From: CAZBMJ01 sp964493205
Lineage (GTDB): Bacteria; Myxococcota; UBA727; JABDBI01
NCBI GenBank assembly: GCA_964493205.1
Contig: CAZBMJ010000002.1
Span: 62,001 to 126,000 of the forward strand
Direction of reading: 5' to 3'
Length of the DNA stretch: 64,000 nucleotides
This document shows positions 29,805 to 39,502 of this stretch, one piece after another. The position numbers and the translations under genes are program-made. Position 1 is the stretch's first letter, and every line of letters begins with the position of its first letter. The notes beneath the pieces are model-generated. The model saw only the letters and a list, made by a program, of their open reading frames with translations, was not told the origin of the DNA and made no database searches.

Positions 29805-30770
29805 ATGGCATTAAAAAAAATAATTCCTAGTCCATTATCTAGAAAATTTACAGGCATAGATGGTCCTATGATAGAATATCTAGAAGAAAAAACAAATAAT
29901 GGTGAAAAAAGACTTAGAAGTCTTGGAGAATATAATAGAGAAAGATTACCTGGTTCTACTCAAGGAGAAAGAACTATAATCTTTTCTAATAACAAGAAAA
30001 AATATCTCATAAAAGGTTATGAGACAAATAGTGCAGAGTTAGATGAATTAGTAGCTAAATGTAAGCTATTTAATGATATGAAAAAACATCCAGATTTTGG
30101 AAGATACATCACATCATGCGATATACATAATGCTCAAGATCCATTCTTTAATAACTTAAAATTAAGAATTAAGTTAGATCAAGGATATGGTACTTTTAAT
30201 ACAGAATCACCAATAGAACATTTATTATATCTAGGAGCTTTATTAAACTCTAGATTTCAGATAGGTGGAGAAAATTTAAATCCTGCATTAAATGGTAGAG
30301 CAAAGTATATTATAGTAGATGCTGAGATAGATAAAGAAGTTAGGAAAAAAAGCAAAGACAATAAGAAAAAAGCTGAGAAGATTATAGAAAATGCATCTGA
30401 TGATAAGAAGCGTTCTATGGCTCTTGTTTTAGGTCTTACTAAAAGCCAAGATACTGATATAGATATGATTACAGATCTATTAGAAGATGTAGCTTTAGAT
30501 GATAAGATGAACTATGACTTAGGTATGTCTAAACAAGCGTTTCTTATTAAAATTGGAGAATCAGAATCTGAGGAACTAGAATCTAGAAAATATGTAGATT
30601 TAGCTTTCAAAAGAGGATTAGTTAAAAGAGATAAAGATACAAGTCTTTATATGTTGTTTGGAATGCAAATAGGTAAAGAAAAACAAAATGTAATAGATTA
30701 TCTTATGAATCCTATTAACAATGAAATTCTTCACAAATTAATAAAAGCTATAGATTTAACGCAAAACTAA
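29805..30770 (+). CDS. Head-associated hypothetical protein
   Basis: 321 residues immediately after the capsid gene. Middle helical segment rich in Lys (KEVRKKSKDNKKKAEKII) and an end with a DLGMSKQAFLIKIG pattern. Position suggests a capsid cement, connector or head-completion protein, but no family signature is recognised. It overlaps the next gene by one base (TAATG). Confidence 0.5.
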   Translation: MALKKIIPSPLSRKFTGIDGPMIEYLEEKTNNGEKRLRSLGEYNRERLPGSTQGERTIIFSNNKKKYLIKGYETNSAELDELVAKCKLFNDMKKHPDFGRYITSCDIHNAQDPFFNNLKLRIKLDQGYGTFNTESPIEHLLYLGALLNSRFQIGGENLNPALNGRAKYIIVDAEIDKEVRKKSKDNKKKAEKIIENASDDKKRSMALVLGLTKSQDTDIDMITDLLEDVALDDKMNYDLGMSKQAFLIKIGESESEELESRKYVDLAFKRGLVKRDKDTSLYMLFGMQIGKEKQNVIDYLMNPINNEILHKLIKAIDLTQN

Positions 30771-31486
30771 TGATTAAAGTAAATAAATTACATGCTGAAG
30801 TAAAGCGAAGATTAAACAGGGTATTCTCTGATTACGAAGCTGCTCTAACAGTAGTTGATTTAGATGCTTACCTTAATCACGCCATTCAAGTTTTATTAGA
30901 AAATTATTCAGCTATTGTTGAAAAAAATAGAACTTTAAGCGATAGATTAAAATCTTTAGAAATAAAGCATAAAAAGTTAGAAAGAATATCCAACAATGAC
31001 AAAAGTACAGTATTTAGATTACCTAGTGATCACTACTCTACATTAAGTCGTTATTGTTACGGTAAAGCAAAAACTTGTTCTACATTAGAGCAGGTTTTTG
31101 TTAATAATGTACAAACACATAAAATAGAAGAAAGTCTAAGAGATCCTTTAAATGCGCCTAATTTTAATTGGCGAGAAACATTTAGTAATGAAGATTCAGA
31201 AGGATTGCATATTTATCATGCAGGAGCATTAGATATAGATGAAGTATATATAGATTATATTAAACATATTCCTGATGTAGCTTTTGTAAAAGGTGTTACT
31301 AATGGTATTTACATTAATCAAGATGGAGATGCAGTAACAGAAGATCAACACTTACAAATAAATGATCCTATTTTATGGAGAAAGATTGTAGACATAGCAG
31401 AGTTTTTAATAAAGAAAGATTTAGATCAAAACTTTAAAGCAACTATAGATACAATACTATTTAATGAAAAAGTATATATTAATTAA
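30770..31486 (+). CDS. Neck/head-completion candidate
   Basis: 238 residues. Helical at the N-terminus (LHAEVKRRLNRVFSDYEAAL, then a long ILSDRLKSLEIKH-like helix), then mixed. LDIDEVYIDYIKHIPDVAF near residue 155 resembles a strand-turn common in head-tail adaptor proteins. Position directly after head genes fits an adaptor that joins portal to neck. Unproven. Confidence 0.45.
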   Translation: MIKVNKLHAEVKRRLNRVFSDYEAALTVVDLDAYLNHAIQVLLENYSAIVEKNRTLSDRLKSLEIKHKKLERISNNDKSTVFRLPSDHYSTLSRYCYGKAKTCSTLEQVFVNNVQTHKIEESLRDPLNAPNFNWRETFSNEDSEGLHIYHAGALDIDEVYIDYIKHIPDVAFVKGVTNGIYINQDGDAVTEDQHLQINDPILWRKIVDIAEFLIKKDLDQNFKATIDTILFNEKVYIN

Positions 31487-31504
31487 TAAATAAAATTTTT
31501 AAAC

Positions 31505-33208
31505 ATGAGAGTTGTTAATGAAAGATGGCTAATAGCAGATAAAACCCTAGGGCTTTTTCCTGCAGATCAAGCTATTTTTGTTGAAGTAGGTACAGAGTAT
31601 GGTTTAAATCCTAATTTAAGGGATAATCAGATTGTTATCTACAATGCGGATTCAGGAGTTTCTGTGGGTCCAGGTGTTACAGCAGCTACAGTACCAAACC
31701 TAGTTATTGCCCAAGGGATAGATACAGATGGTGATGGTCATGCTAATGTATTGCGAAAAGTAAATTTTGATAGGATTCCTGCAACAAGTGTATATGCTGC
31801 TACAGCAGAACCACCTGCTTGCGGACAAGTTAAAATTGTAGATGTAGGTATAGGTTGCATGGAAAGAGGTAATTCTTTTACCATGATTATAGAAGCTAGA
31901 GACGATCAAACAGAACGTTTCTATAACTATAGAGACTATGAAAGATGGACAGAAACAGTAGAATTTAAGTTTGATCCTTGTGATGATTGTGATCAACCTT
32001 TAGCTTGTAAAGATGTAGCTTGTGCTCTTGCTAACAAATTTAATGGTATAGATAGAAATTACTCTTTGAAGAAAAATCTTTCTTTAATTAAGCGAGTAAG
32101 AGAACATCAAGACAAAGATAGACCATTTGATGTATATGTTTTACATGAAAATGATTATCAATATTGTTTTGTTACAGCAGATGCAGCTTGTGTAGGTTGT
32201 AATACAATAGATGCAATTACAGGTATTACAGTAGATGTAAACGGAGTAGATGAAACTACTACTACTTTTAGTTTTAGTACAGATCCTTCAGATGACACAT
32301 TAACAAGAGTACAGCAAATACCTAAAATCATAAAAGCTATTAATACTGCTTTAGGTGATAAAGGATATGCTTTGGATGCTTCTACCTTTGCAGGTAGTGC
32401 TAAACCTTGTTGCGATGGAGTTAAAATTTTAATTAACTCTTGCGTAGAAATAGAATTGTTAGGTGATGGAGGTACTCCTATTGTCCCTTGTGATACAGGA
32501 CTTCCTACCCATACAGTTACTACTCAAGGTGAATGTAGAGGTTGTGGTACAAGTACTACTGTTACTCCTTGTGCTTTCTTAAGAGTTGTTGCTAAACCTA
32601 TCAATATTAACAAATATTGTGATAGACCAGATTCTTGGGAAAAAACTTTGTATACAGATATTAATGTTACTACATCTTACGAGAATAATAACATAGGATT
32701 GTTTAAAACTTTTGTTTTCCAAGACTATACTATTCCTAGAGGACTTGCTTATGAAGTAGCTCATAGAGTTGTTAAACAAGATACATCTCTTAATGAACCA
32801 TTCTCTTATGGATATGACGAATATTCAGGAAGATATTTAGGATTTACTCCTGGGTCTAGAACTCCTGCAATGGGTCATGGTGTATTTAAAAATTGTGATA
32901 GTTCAGATACATTCTGTATATACAATGTACATTTTGCTCCTGAAGTAAACAATGGTAGTGCAGCATCAAGAGATAGTAAATTAAACTTTATCTTAAGTAT
33001 GGGTATTCCTAACAGTAACACTGCTCTTAAAACTTCAATAGAAGCTATTATGAATCCGTGGTTAGTATCTATTCCTGGTAAAGCTTTACAAACTATTACT
33101 TGTGCTTCTGATCAAGATCAAGTAGAAAGAGTATTAAATGCTAGTTATGCTGTAACTACAGCAGAATATGCAGACGCTAACAGAGCTGGTAATTATATTG
33201 CTGGGTAA
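31505..33208 (+). CDS. Large Cys-rich virion protein
   Basis: 567 residues. Strand-rich with many Cys pairs: FKFDPCDDCDQPLACKDVAC, then DAACVGCNTIDAI, KPCCDGVKILINSCVEIELL and GECRGCGT. The C-terminal section carries GYDEYSGRYLGFTPGSRTPA. Being an abundant position-matched structural gene, it is probably a capsid-surface, neck or tail-tube component. Virion proteins with so many Cys are unusual for a cytoplasm-assembled particle; the pairs could bind metal. A terminator follows at 33221-33246. Confidence 0.5.
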   Translation: MRVVNERWLIADKTLGLFPADQAIFVEVGTEYGLNPNLRDNQIVIYNADSGVSVGPGVTAATVPNLVIAQGIDTDGDGHANVLRKVNFDRIPATSVYAATAEPPACGQVKIVDVGIGCMERGNSFTMIIEARDDQTERFYNYRDYERWTETVEFKFDPCDDCDQPLACKDVACALANKFNGIDRNYSLKKNLSLIKRVREHQDKDRPFDVYVLHENDYQYCFVTADAACVGCNTIDAITGITVDVNGVDETTTTFSFSTDPSDDTLTRVQQIPKIIKAINTALGDKGYALDASTFAGSAKPCCDGVKILINSCVEIELLGDGGTPIVPCDTGLPTHTVTTQGECRGCGTSTTVTPCAFLRVVAKPININKYCDRPDSWEKTLYTDINVTTSYENNNIGLFKTFVFQDYTIPRGLAYEVAHRVVKQDTSLNEPFSYGYDEYSGRYLGFTPGSRTPAMGHGVFKNCDSSDTFCIYNVHFAPEVNNGSAASRDSKLNFILSMGIPNSNTALKTSIEAIMNPWLVSIPGKALQTITCASDQDQVERVLNASYAVTTAEYADANRAGNYIAG

Positions 33209-33220
33209 TAAATAAAGAAT

Positions 33221-33246
33221 AAGAAGAGGGAGAAATTCCTCTTCTT
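33221..33246 (+). terminator. Intrinsic terminator after the 31505-33208 gene
   Basis: AAGAAGAGG pairs with CCTCTTCTT around AGAAATT-type loop, followed by TCCTCTTTT. Confidence 0.7.
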
Positions 33247-33275
33247 TCCTCTTTTATAATAAGTAAAAAATAAGA

Positions 33276-33770
33276 ATGAAGAAGTGTTCCTGTATAATAA
33301 ATAATAGTTTTAATTTCGTTATAGAATATAAAGAAGATTATTTATTATTTATAGATAAAAGTGAATGGACAACTTCAGAATATAATTCTCCTTTAGAAAC
33401 ACATCCTCTAACTATAAAAAACGGAGACAAAACTAAAACAATAGATATTAAAGTAGGAGGAACTACTATAATCAAATATTGTGATTTACCTTCAGATAAT
33501 GGTTGTGGTAATGATGGTATATACGAATTCATAATAGAAAATTGTGGTGATGTATTTACTAAATGTGAAGCAATACTTATACATATTATGTGTTCTTATA
33601 CTAAACTATTAGTAAATACTAAATTAGAAAACTACCAAGATAATATTTGGCCTGTGTTTAGAGAGATAGAATTTATAAAAGCGAATGCTCGCATATGTAA
33701 TATAACTGACGCAGTAGAACACTACACAATAGTAAAAAAAATGTTTGAACACTTAAATTGTAAATGTTAA
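33276..33770 (+). CDS. Hypothetical virion-module protein, Cys-containing
   Basis: 164 residues, KKCSCIINNSFNFVIEYKED at the start and a strand-rich first half; the C-terminal half (EIEFIKANARICNITDAVEH, YTIVKKMFEHLNCKC) is helical. The Cys content (KCSC at the start, CKC at the end) is high as in its neighbours. No family is recognised. It follows a terminator, so it may start a new unit in the structural region. Confidence 0.45.
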   Translation: MKKCSCIINNSFNFVIEYKEDYLLFIDKSEWTTSEYNSPLETHPLTIKNGDKTKTIDIKVGGTTIIKYCDLPSDNGCGNDGIYEFIIENCGDVFTKCEAILIHIMCSYTKLLVNTKLENYQDNIWPVFREIEFIKANARICNITDAVEHYTIVKKMFEHLNCKC

Positions 33771-33783
33771 ATACAATATAAAA

Positions 33784-34326
33784 ATGCAAAAAATAAATCC
33801 AAGAGATAAATATGTTTACTTTCCTAGAGGCGTTGCTAATAGGATTAAAGGTAATATAAAAGTACCTGTAGAAAAAATGATCTATGTAGATCCAGATTGT
33901 GGATATTACATTCATCCTGATGGGTACATAATCCTTCCTGACTTTAATCCTGTATCAGGTGATATAGATAGAAAAGTCGCTTTAATGATAGTTGATGGTT
34001 CCGTAAGTATAATGACTGTAGCAGCAGCCGAAGCAGCAGTATGTACTTATAGAGATAACGATGCAGTTAGTGCTACAAGTGCTTCAATAAGCGGTTGTTT
34101 ACCTTTAACTAACTTAGTAGTTTTAGCTACAAGACAACTTACTGCAACAGTATTACCTTCAGGAGCAATACAAACAGGAACATGGTCTACTTCTAATGCT
34201 TTAGTAGCAACAGTAAGTGTAGCAGGTTTAGTTACAGGTGTAGCAGCAGGAACAGCAACAATCACTTTTACTTCTACAGATGGAGGATTTACAGCTACTT
34301 GCGTAGTCACTGTAGTAGAAGCTTAA
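33784..34326 (+). CDS. Virion protein with C-terminal Ig-like (Big_2) domain
   Basis: 180 residues. Residues about 105-178 read LVVLATRQLTATVLPSGAIQ, TGTWSTSNALVATVSVAGLV and TGVAAGTATITFTSTDGGFT, a classic bacterial Ig-like group 2 domain (strand, W-x-S-S/T-N-x-x-V-A-T-V, G-x-V-T-G-V-x-A-G-T-A-T-I). The N-terminal 100 residues (YVYFPRGVANRIKGNIKVPV) are likely the virion attachment part. Ig-like domains on phage heads or fibres commonly bind mucus or cell-surface sugars weakly; that role is inferred. Confidence 0.75.
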   Translation: MQKINPRDKYVYFPRGVANRIKGNIKVPVEKMIYVDPDCGYYIHPDGYIILPDFNPVSGDIDRKVALMIVDGSVSIMTVAAAEAAVCTYRDNDAVSATSASISGCLPLTNLVVLATRQLTATVLPSGAIQTGTWSTSNALVATVSVAGLVTGVAAGTATITFTSTDGGFTATCVVTVVEA

Positions 34327-34344
34327 TAATTAAAATAATAAATA

Positions 34345-34800
34345 ATGGGTCTTTGTACTTGTACACCAACAGTTCTAAGTCCACCAGCTAGACCGTGCAA
34401 TAGTAATTGTATCTATGCACCTAATATGCTTGTGGATACAGCTACAGCATGTGAACCAGTAGTTGATATAGATATATCACCTATTGTTGTTGCATGTGGA
34501 GATATAACTCCTGTATATAGTATTATTCTAGGAAGTTTAAAGAATGTAGCGAGTGCAACAATTACTCCTACTACTATAACTTTTATACCTGAAAATAATA
34601 ACTATGCTACAGGAGAATTAATGTATAAAATTCAATGTGGAAGACTTTCAGAAGTAGGTAAAATAATCATAGTTTACAAAAACGAATGTGTAGGTATAAA
34701 TTGTGGTGAATATGAAACTTGTGATAAATGTACAGGAGATTGTATACCTATACCACCAGAAGTTAGTATCAATAGTACATCTTCTATTTCAATAAATTAA
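34345..34800 (+). CDS. Cys-rich hypothetical, fibre-module protein
   Basis: 151 residues. MGLCTCTPTVLSPPARPCNS, then a strand-rich core and a late GINCGEYETCDKCTGDCIPI with six Cys. This last segment looks like the small disulphide- or metal-rich repeats of the 1705-residue protein at 44276, hinting at a shared module. No further function can be read. Confidence 0.45.
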   Translation: MGLCTCTPTVLSPPARPCNSNCIYAPNMLVDTATACEPVVDIDISPIVVACGDITPVYSIILGSLKNVASATITPTTITFIPENNNYATGELMYKIQCGRLSEVGKIIIVYKNECVGINCGEYETCDKCTGDCIPIPPEVSINSTSSISIN

Positions 34801-34814
34801 AAATTTAAATAAAA

Positions 34815-36773
34815 ATGCAAATAGGTATTGTAAGAGCAGAAAATGACCAAGTAATTTGGCCACTTACTATCACTAATGGTCCAACTTCTAATAGTAATGT
34901 ACAAGTAACATTTACATTACCTTCTGAGATTTCTTTTAATAATTCTACTATACTTCCTATAGGTTCTTATACAGGAATAGATGTTTGGACTATAGGAGCA
35001 ATGACTCCTAATCAAGTTATAAATGCAAACATAGTTTTAAACTTCGATGGTCCTATTGGAGGACTATCTGAAGAATATTCTATAGTTGCTACAGTTACAG
35101 GTTTAGGAGATACTAATGGTACAAATAATGTAAAAACAGATACTATTCTTTTTGAAGTATCTTCTTGTGATCCACTAGCAAGTGGGTCTAACTGTATTTC
35201 AGGACTTAAGTTTGACTTATCAGCTTGTAGTACTCCTTGTACTCAAGGTGCTACTGCTTTATGGAATATAGTAGCTTTATCAGAAGTTAATATAAATATA
35301 ATTAGTTTTAATGTAAATACAGGTATAGGATATTATGAATTTATAGATCCTTCATTACCAGGTTCATTTACATGGGGATTAAGTTGTGTATTAGGATTAG
35401 ATACAGTTGTTATCTGTTCTACTTATACAATGACACTTCATCCATTAATAGATGATAAAGATGTTTTTGACCATTCTGCCGATTTTATAGAAGGTTCTAC
35501 ATTAACAGCACCTCAGATAGCTTTATTAAAAGCTCAACCTGCATACTCAGGTTTAACAAATGAACAAATCCAAGCATATTGCTGGGAAGCACTTTATAAT
35601 GCAGATGGAGATTTAGTAGGTGGTTGGGCACACGATTGTACAGGAGAGCAAGATAGTAGACATTTTATATTTTGCTCAGAAGTTACTTGTGATAATACAC
35701 CTAATCCATGTCCATCATGTCCATATAGTGATATGCCTGTAGATGTATCTGCTTATTTAACAAGTATTACAAATTATACTGCTGAGAAAGGAGATTTAAT
35801 TACAATTTATCACATTGATGCAACTGCTGTATGGGAATATAATGGTACAGCATGGGAGAGAACTAGTTGTGGATGTCAATGGAAGATTTCACAAGATGCA
35901 GATAATATACTTACATTAGGTACAGATAACGCACCTTACTTATCAGATTCAGACTTACCTGTTTTAAATCCTTATCCTGTATCTTTTACAGTAACAGGAA
36001 CAACAACTAAAACAGCAACAATAACTTTATCTAATGCAACAGTTCTTACTACTAATTTTACAGATATAGATACAAATACTACATATACTGTTGAAATAAA
36101 TGATGGTAATATAGAGTTAATAGATCAAATGAACAACGTTGTATCTTCAGTTCCTCTTCCTGCAGCAGTAGGAGATGATTGGGGAGTACAAGTTGTAGAA
36201 CATGATGCTACTATAGCAGGTAATGGAACAGTAGCTTCTCCACTTACAATAGCTCAACAAGGAGCTACTAATGGACAAGTATTAAAATGGAATACTGCAA
36301 GTTCAACTTGGTTACCAGCAAATGATACAGATACAGATACAGGAGAAGTAAATACAGCTTCAAATATAGGTGGTGGAGAAGAATTATTTAGTGCAAAAGT
36401 AGGAGTAGATTTACAATTTAGAACTCTTGTAGCAGGAGATAATGTCACAATTACAGAAGTTGGAGATACTTTAGAAATCGAAACATCTTGCGGATGTTGT
36501 AATTGTTTTGTAGACACTATTTATGATATAAGTGGTCCTGAATTACATTTAGTTCAATCAGGAGAGTGTGACAGAATTACAGGAGATATTATATGGCAAT
36601 CAGCAGATGTTTTTGCTAATCCACCTGTATTTACAACTCTTCAAACAGGTGGTTCTACTTATACTTTTATAGGTAGTTTTACAGAAAGAGCTATAAGAAT
36701 ACAATATACAGAGGATGGATGTACTAAATATTCACCGATTAGACAAATTGTTGAAACAGTAGCAACACCTTAA
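34815..36773 (+). CDS. Large fibre-like protein with DUF11-type N-terminal domain
   Basis: 652 residues. The N-terminus (QVIWPLTITNGPTSNSNVQV, TFTLPSEISF, NIVLNFDGPIG) follows the DUF11/CARDB Ig-like pattern. The middle contains Cys-rich strands (GSNCISGLKFDLSACSTPCT) and a repeated short domain. Segments TNGQVLKWNTASSTWLPAND and AVWEYNGTAWER resemble linkers of phage fibres and Bacteroidota tail-needle modules. Composition is Asp/Thr/Asn-rich and strand-dominated throughout. It is probably a surface fibre or its base. Confidence 0.6.
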   Translation: MQIGIVRAENDQVIWPLTITNGPTSNSNVQVTFTLPSEISFNNSTILPIGSYTGIDVWTIGAMTPNQVINANIVLNFDGPIGGLSEEYSIVATVTGLGDTNGTNNVKTDTILFEVSSCDPLASGSNCISGLKFDLSACSTPCTQGATALWNIVALSEVNINIISFNVNTGIGYYEFIDPSLPGSFTWGLSCVLGLDTVVICSTYTMTLHPLIDDKDVFDHSADFIEGSTLTAPQIALLKAQPAYSGLTNEQIQAYCWEALYNADGDLVGGWAHDCTGEQDSRHFIFCSEVTCDNTPNPCPSCPYSDMPVDVSAYLTSITNYTAEKGDLITIYHIDATAVWEYNGTAWERTSCGCQWKISQDADNILTLGTDNAPYLSDSDLPVLNPYPVSFTVTGTTTKTATITLSNATVLTTNFTDIDTNTTYTVEINDGNIELIDQMNNVVSSVPLPAAVGDDWGVQVVEHDATIAGNGTVASPLTIAQQGATNGQVLKWNTASSTWLPANDTDTDTGEVNTASNIGGGEELFSAKVGVDLQFRTLVAGDNVTITEVGDTLEIETSCGCCNCFVDTIYDISGPELHLVQSGECDRITGDIIWQSADVFANPPVFTTLQTGGSTYTFIGSFTERAIRIQYTEDGCTKYSPIRQIVETVATP

Positions 36774-36775
36774 TC

Positions 36776-37156
36776 ATGCATAAAGCAATAAATCCAACTC
36801 CAGCAGAAACAGCATGCTGTGCTGGGTACAGAGAATTTACTTTTTACGGTGAATCATCTGCAATAGTAGGTGAACCAATAGATTATGCAATTTATAATAA
36901 AACTGCGAGTAATTATATTCACGGAGAAGTACAAACAATATCATTAACAGCAATGATGATAACAATACCATCTTTATCTTTGTATGAATTAGGTTTTATT
37001 AATACACAAGTTTTAGGTACTACACAGGATTCAGCTCATGTTAATATAACTTTTAATGGAGATAATACAGTTACAATAGAAACTCCAAATCTGTTAAGTA
37101 CTTTATTAGGTGTCTTTACTATTAAAATTTGGATGAATCATTTAATATTAATATGA
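36776..37156 (+). CDS. Paired small virion protein, copy 1
   Basis: 126 residues starting at ATG three bases after the previous stop. Pattern: short head, then TACCAGYREFTFYGES, then strands, ending TIKIWMNHLILI. Same order as copy 2 (TSCCVGYKEFTFYRN ... TIRIWINQLELI), showing tandem duplication. Not matched to a family; probably a beta-sandwich fibre accessory. Confidence 0.55.
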   Translation: MHKAINPTPAETACCAGYREFTFYGESSAIVGEPIDYAIYNKTASNYIHGEVQTISLTAMMITIPSLSLYELGFINTQVLGTTQDSAHVNITFNGDNTVTIETPNLLSTLLGVFTIKIWMNHLILI

Positions 37157-37515
37157 AACTAGAAGCATCTAAAAAACTTATAGTAGATACATCATGCTGT
37201 GTAGGATATAAAGAATTTACTTTCTATAGAAATGTTCAAACAGATGAAACATTTATAATAAATAGTACAAGTTTAAATTATATACAAGGTATTGTAACTC
37301 AAATTTCAGATACAGTTTCAATAAGTTTTCCATCATTGTTAGGTAAAATACTTAATGAAAAATCTGTAGAAGTTTTGGAAAATTCTGTAATACATAGTTA
37401 TAATGTAACCATACTTTATCCTGGAAATAATACAATATCATTTGTTGCATTTCCTTATGGAGTTAGAGGAACATTTACAATAAGAATTTGGATTAACCAA
37501 TTAGAACTAATATAA
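37153..37515 (+). CDS. Paired small virion protein, copy 2
   Basis: 120 residues. An upstream ATG at 37129 gives a longer frame, but the ATG at 37153 overlaps the previous stop as ATGA and places the CC-x-GY motif at the same distance from the start as in copy 1, so it is preferred. The sequence parallels copy 1 across its full length (CCVGYKEFTFY, SLNYIQGIVTQI, FTIRIWINQLELI). Duplication of one gene, then divergence. Unknown role in the fibre module. Confidence 0.55.
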   Translation: MKLEASKKLIVDTSCCVGYKEFTFYRNVQTDETFIINSTSLNYIQGIVTQISDTVSISFPSLLGKILNEKSVEVLENSVIHSYNVTILYPGNNTISFVAFPYGVRGTFTIRIWINQLELI

Positions 37516-37517
37516 TA

Positions 37518-39488
37518 ATGACAGACTTAAATATAGAAAAAAGATTAAAAAAACTTGAGAGACAACTTTGCTGTATAGACAAAGAAGTACAATTTTTTGA
37601 TACCTTTGGTGATTTTCCACTAACAGGTTCAGAAAATAATTTATATGTAGATAATTCTACAGGTGATATTTATATCTGGGATGGGGCGGCTTACATTACT
37701 ACAACAGATTCAGATAGATTTCATACAAACATAGTAGGAGTTGCTGATTATAATAGTGGTTTACCATTAACAGGGTGGACAGCACCAGCATTATCTACAA
37801 ATGGAGATACAGTAAGTGTACTATTTACAGATAATGTAATAGGTAATTATACATTTATGGGTGGAGTGTGGGTGCTAAATTATATTGAAGAACAAGAAGC
37901 TTTAAACGGTTTAAGAATACTTGCTACAGGAGAAGCTGTAAGGGGTTCGGATAGTTCATCTGATGCCAAAGGCTCTGCATTGACAGCCGCTACATATAAC
38001 CACTTAAACTCATTTTCAGATAATTGGGTACAAGGAGGCACGTCAATTTTTAGTATATTTCCAACAGCTAATTCTGTAAATAGAATAGTGACTATACAAA
38101 ACGGTGATTTGGAAGTCAACGGGATTCGAGTGGGTAAAAGTAAAGGGAATAGAGCAAATAATACGGTGGTTGGTGGTTTATCCTTAGAATCAATTACAAC
38201 GGGAGATTATAATACTGCTATAGGTTTTGCATCTATGTATAATACTACAACAGGAGGTTTTAATACAGTATTTGGAGTAAGGGCATTACAGTTAAACGTT
38301 AGTGGTTCAGGAAATCAGGCGTTTGGTGATTTTGCAGGGTATGGTGCAACAGGTTCAAACAATATAGCTATAGGGTCATCTGCCTTATATCAAAACACTG
38401 GGTCTACTAATATAGCTATTGGTAGGGGAGCAATGTATAACGGAACTGGAAATAATAGTATTGCTATTGGGTTAAATTCTATGCAAAATAGTACGGCAAA
38501 TAATAATATTGGGGTTGGAAATTTATCTATGAGGTTAAACACCACAGGATATTACAATACCGCAATAGGTCACAACAGTTTAGAGAATAACACAACAGGG
38601 TTTTTAAATACTGCTATTGGTTATTATTCAATGGTTAACAACACAACAGGTACGCTCAATACAGCTGTTGGTGCTTCAACATTATTTGATAATACTACTG
38701 GAAGTGAAAATACTGCAATTGGTAGGGAGAGTAGCAGGAACAATACTACTGGCAATAGTAATGTATCAGTTGGTTATTTCTCAAACACAAATAATTCTAC
38801 AGGAGACAATAACGTAGCTCTTGGGGTAGCGGCTATGCTTAACGCTAATGGTAGCTCCCGTCAAACAGCAGTAGGTAGAAATGCCCTTATATTAAGTACT
38901 CTAGGTTTTGAAAATACTGCAATAGGCTACAATACATTGTGGAATTTAAGGGCAGGTTGTGATAATAATACTGTTTTAGGTACATTTGCGGGGGAAAGTA
39001 TAGGAGCAATAGTATTTGCAGGAAACATAATACCAGGAAACACATATACAATTCAAACAGTTGGAACTTCAGATTTTACATTAATTGGTTCTCCAGACAA
39101 TATCGTAGGAACAACTTTTGTTGCATCAGGACCAACCCCAGGAACAGGTTATGTATATCCAGAATATGTATCAAATAATAATACCCTTGTAGGACACAGT
39201 GCAGGAATTAATCTACGTGAAGGTGAAGCGAATACTGTTATAGGTGCTAACATCCAAGTACCGAATGCTTTTACTAATAATCATGTAGTTATAGGTGATG
39301 GAGATGGTAACGTTAGAATGATAACTAATGATTTAGGAGACACCACATTTACAGGTACAGGAGCTATAACAGTTCCTGTTGGAGACACAGCACAACAACC
39401 AGCAACTCCAGTAACAGGAATGATGAGATTTAACACTGATGGTCCAAGGATGGAATATTATGATGGAACTGTATGGGTGCCTTTTTAA
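37518..39488 (+). CDS. Receptor-binding/fibre protein with YadA-like repeats
   Basis: 656 residues. The N-terminal 50 residues are charged (IEKRLKKLERQLCCIDKEVQ). Residues about 215-500 hold many copies of a 14-17 residue repeat with the core N-T-A-I-G-x-x-S-x-x-N-N-T-T-G, e.g. NTAIGHNSLENNTTGFL and NTAIGYYSMVNNTTGTL, the left-handed roll of YadA-type adhesin heads. A variable domain follows (GSRQTAVGRNALILSTLG..) and the end reads MRFNTDGPRMEYYDGTVWVP, a known trimer-tip motif of phage fibres. It probably forms a trimeric adhesin that binds the host. Confidence 0.8.
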   Translation: MTDLNIEKRLKKLERQLCCIDKEVQFFDTFGDFPLTGSENNLYVDNSTGDIYIWDGAAYITTTDSDRFHTNIVGVADYNSGLPLTGWTAPALSTNGDTVSVLFTDNVIGNYTFMGGVWVLNYIEEQEALNGLRILATGEAVRGSDSSSDAKGSALTAATYNHLNSFSDNWVQGGTSIFSIFPTANSVNRIVTIQNGDLEVNGIRVGKSKGNRANNTVVGGLSLESITTGDYNTAIGFASMYNTTTGGFNTVFGVRALQLNVSGSGNQAFGDFAGYGATGSNNIAIGSSALYQNTGSTNIAIGRGAMYNGTGNNSIAIGLNSMQNSTANNNIGVGNLSMRLNTTGYYNTAIGHNSLENNTTGFLNTAIGYYSMVNNTTGTLNTAVGASTLFDNTTGSENTAIGRESSRNNTTGNSNVSVGYFSNTNNSTGDNNVALGVAAMLNANGSSRQTAVGRNALILSTLGFENTAIGYNTLWNLRAGCDNNTVLGTFAGESIGAIVFAGNIIPGNTYTIQTVGTSDFTLIGSPDNIVGTTFVASGPTPGTGYVYPEYVSNNNTLVGHSAGINLREGEANTVIGANIQVPNAFTNNHVVIGDGDGNVRMITNDLGDTTFTGTGAITVPVGDTAQQPATPVTGMMRFNTDGPRMEYYDGTVWVPF

Positions 39489-39502
39489 TTAATTAAAAAT
39501 AT

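Noticed and set aside
37129..37152. Upstream ATG of the second paired fibre protein
   Set aside because: The start at 37153 keeps the CC-x-GY motif at the same distance as in copy 1 and overlaps the previous stop as ATGA.
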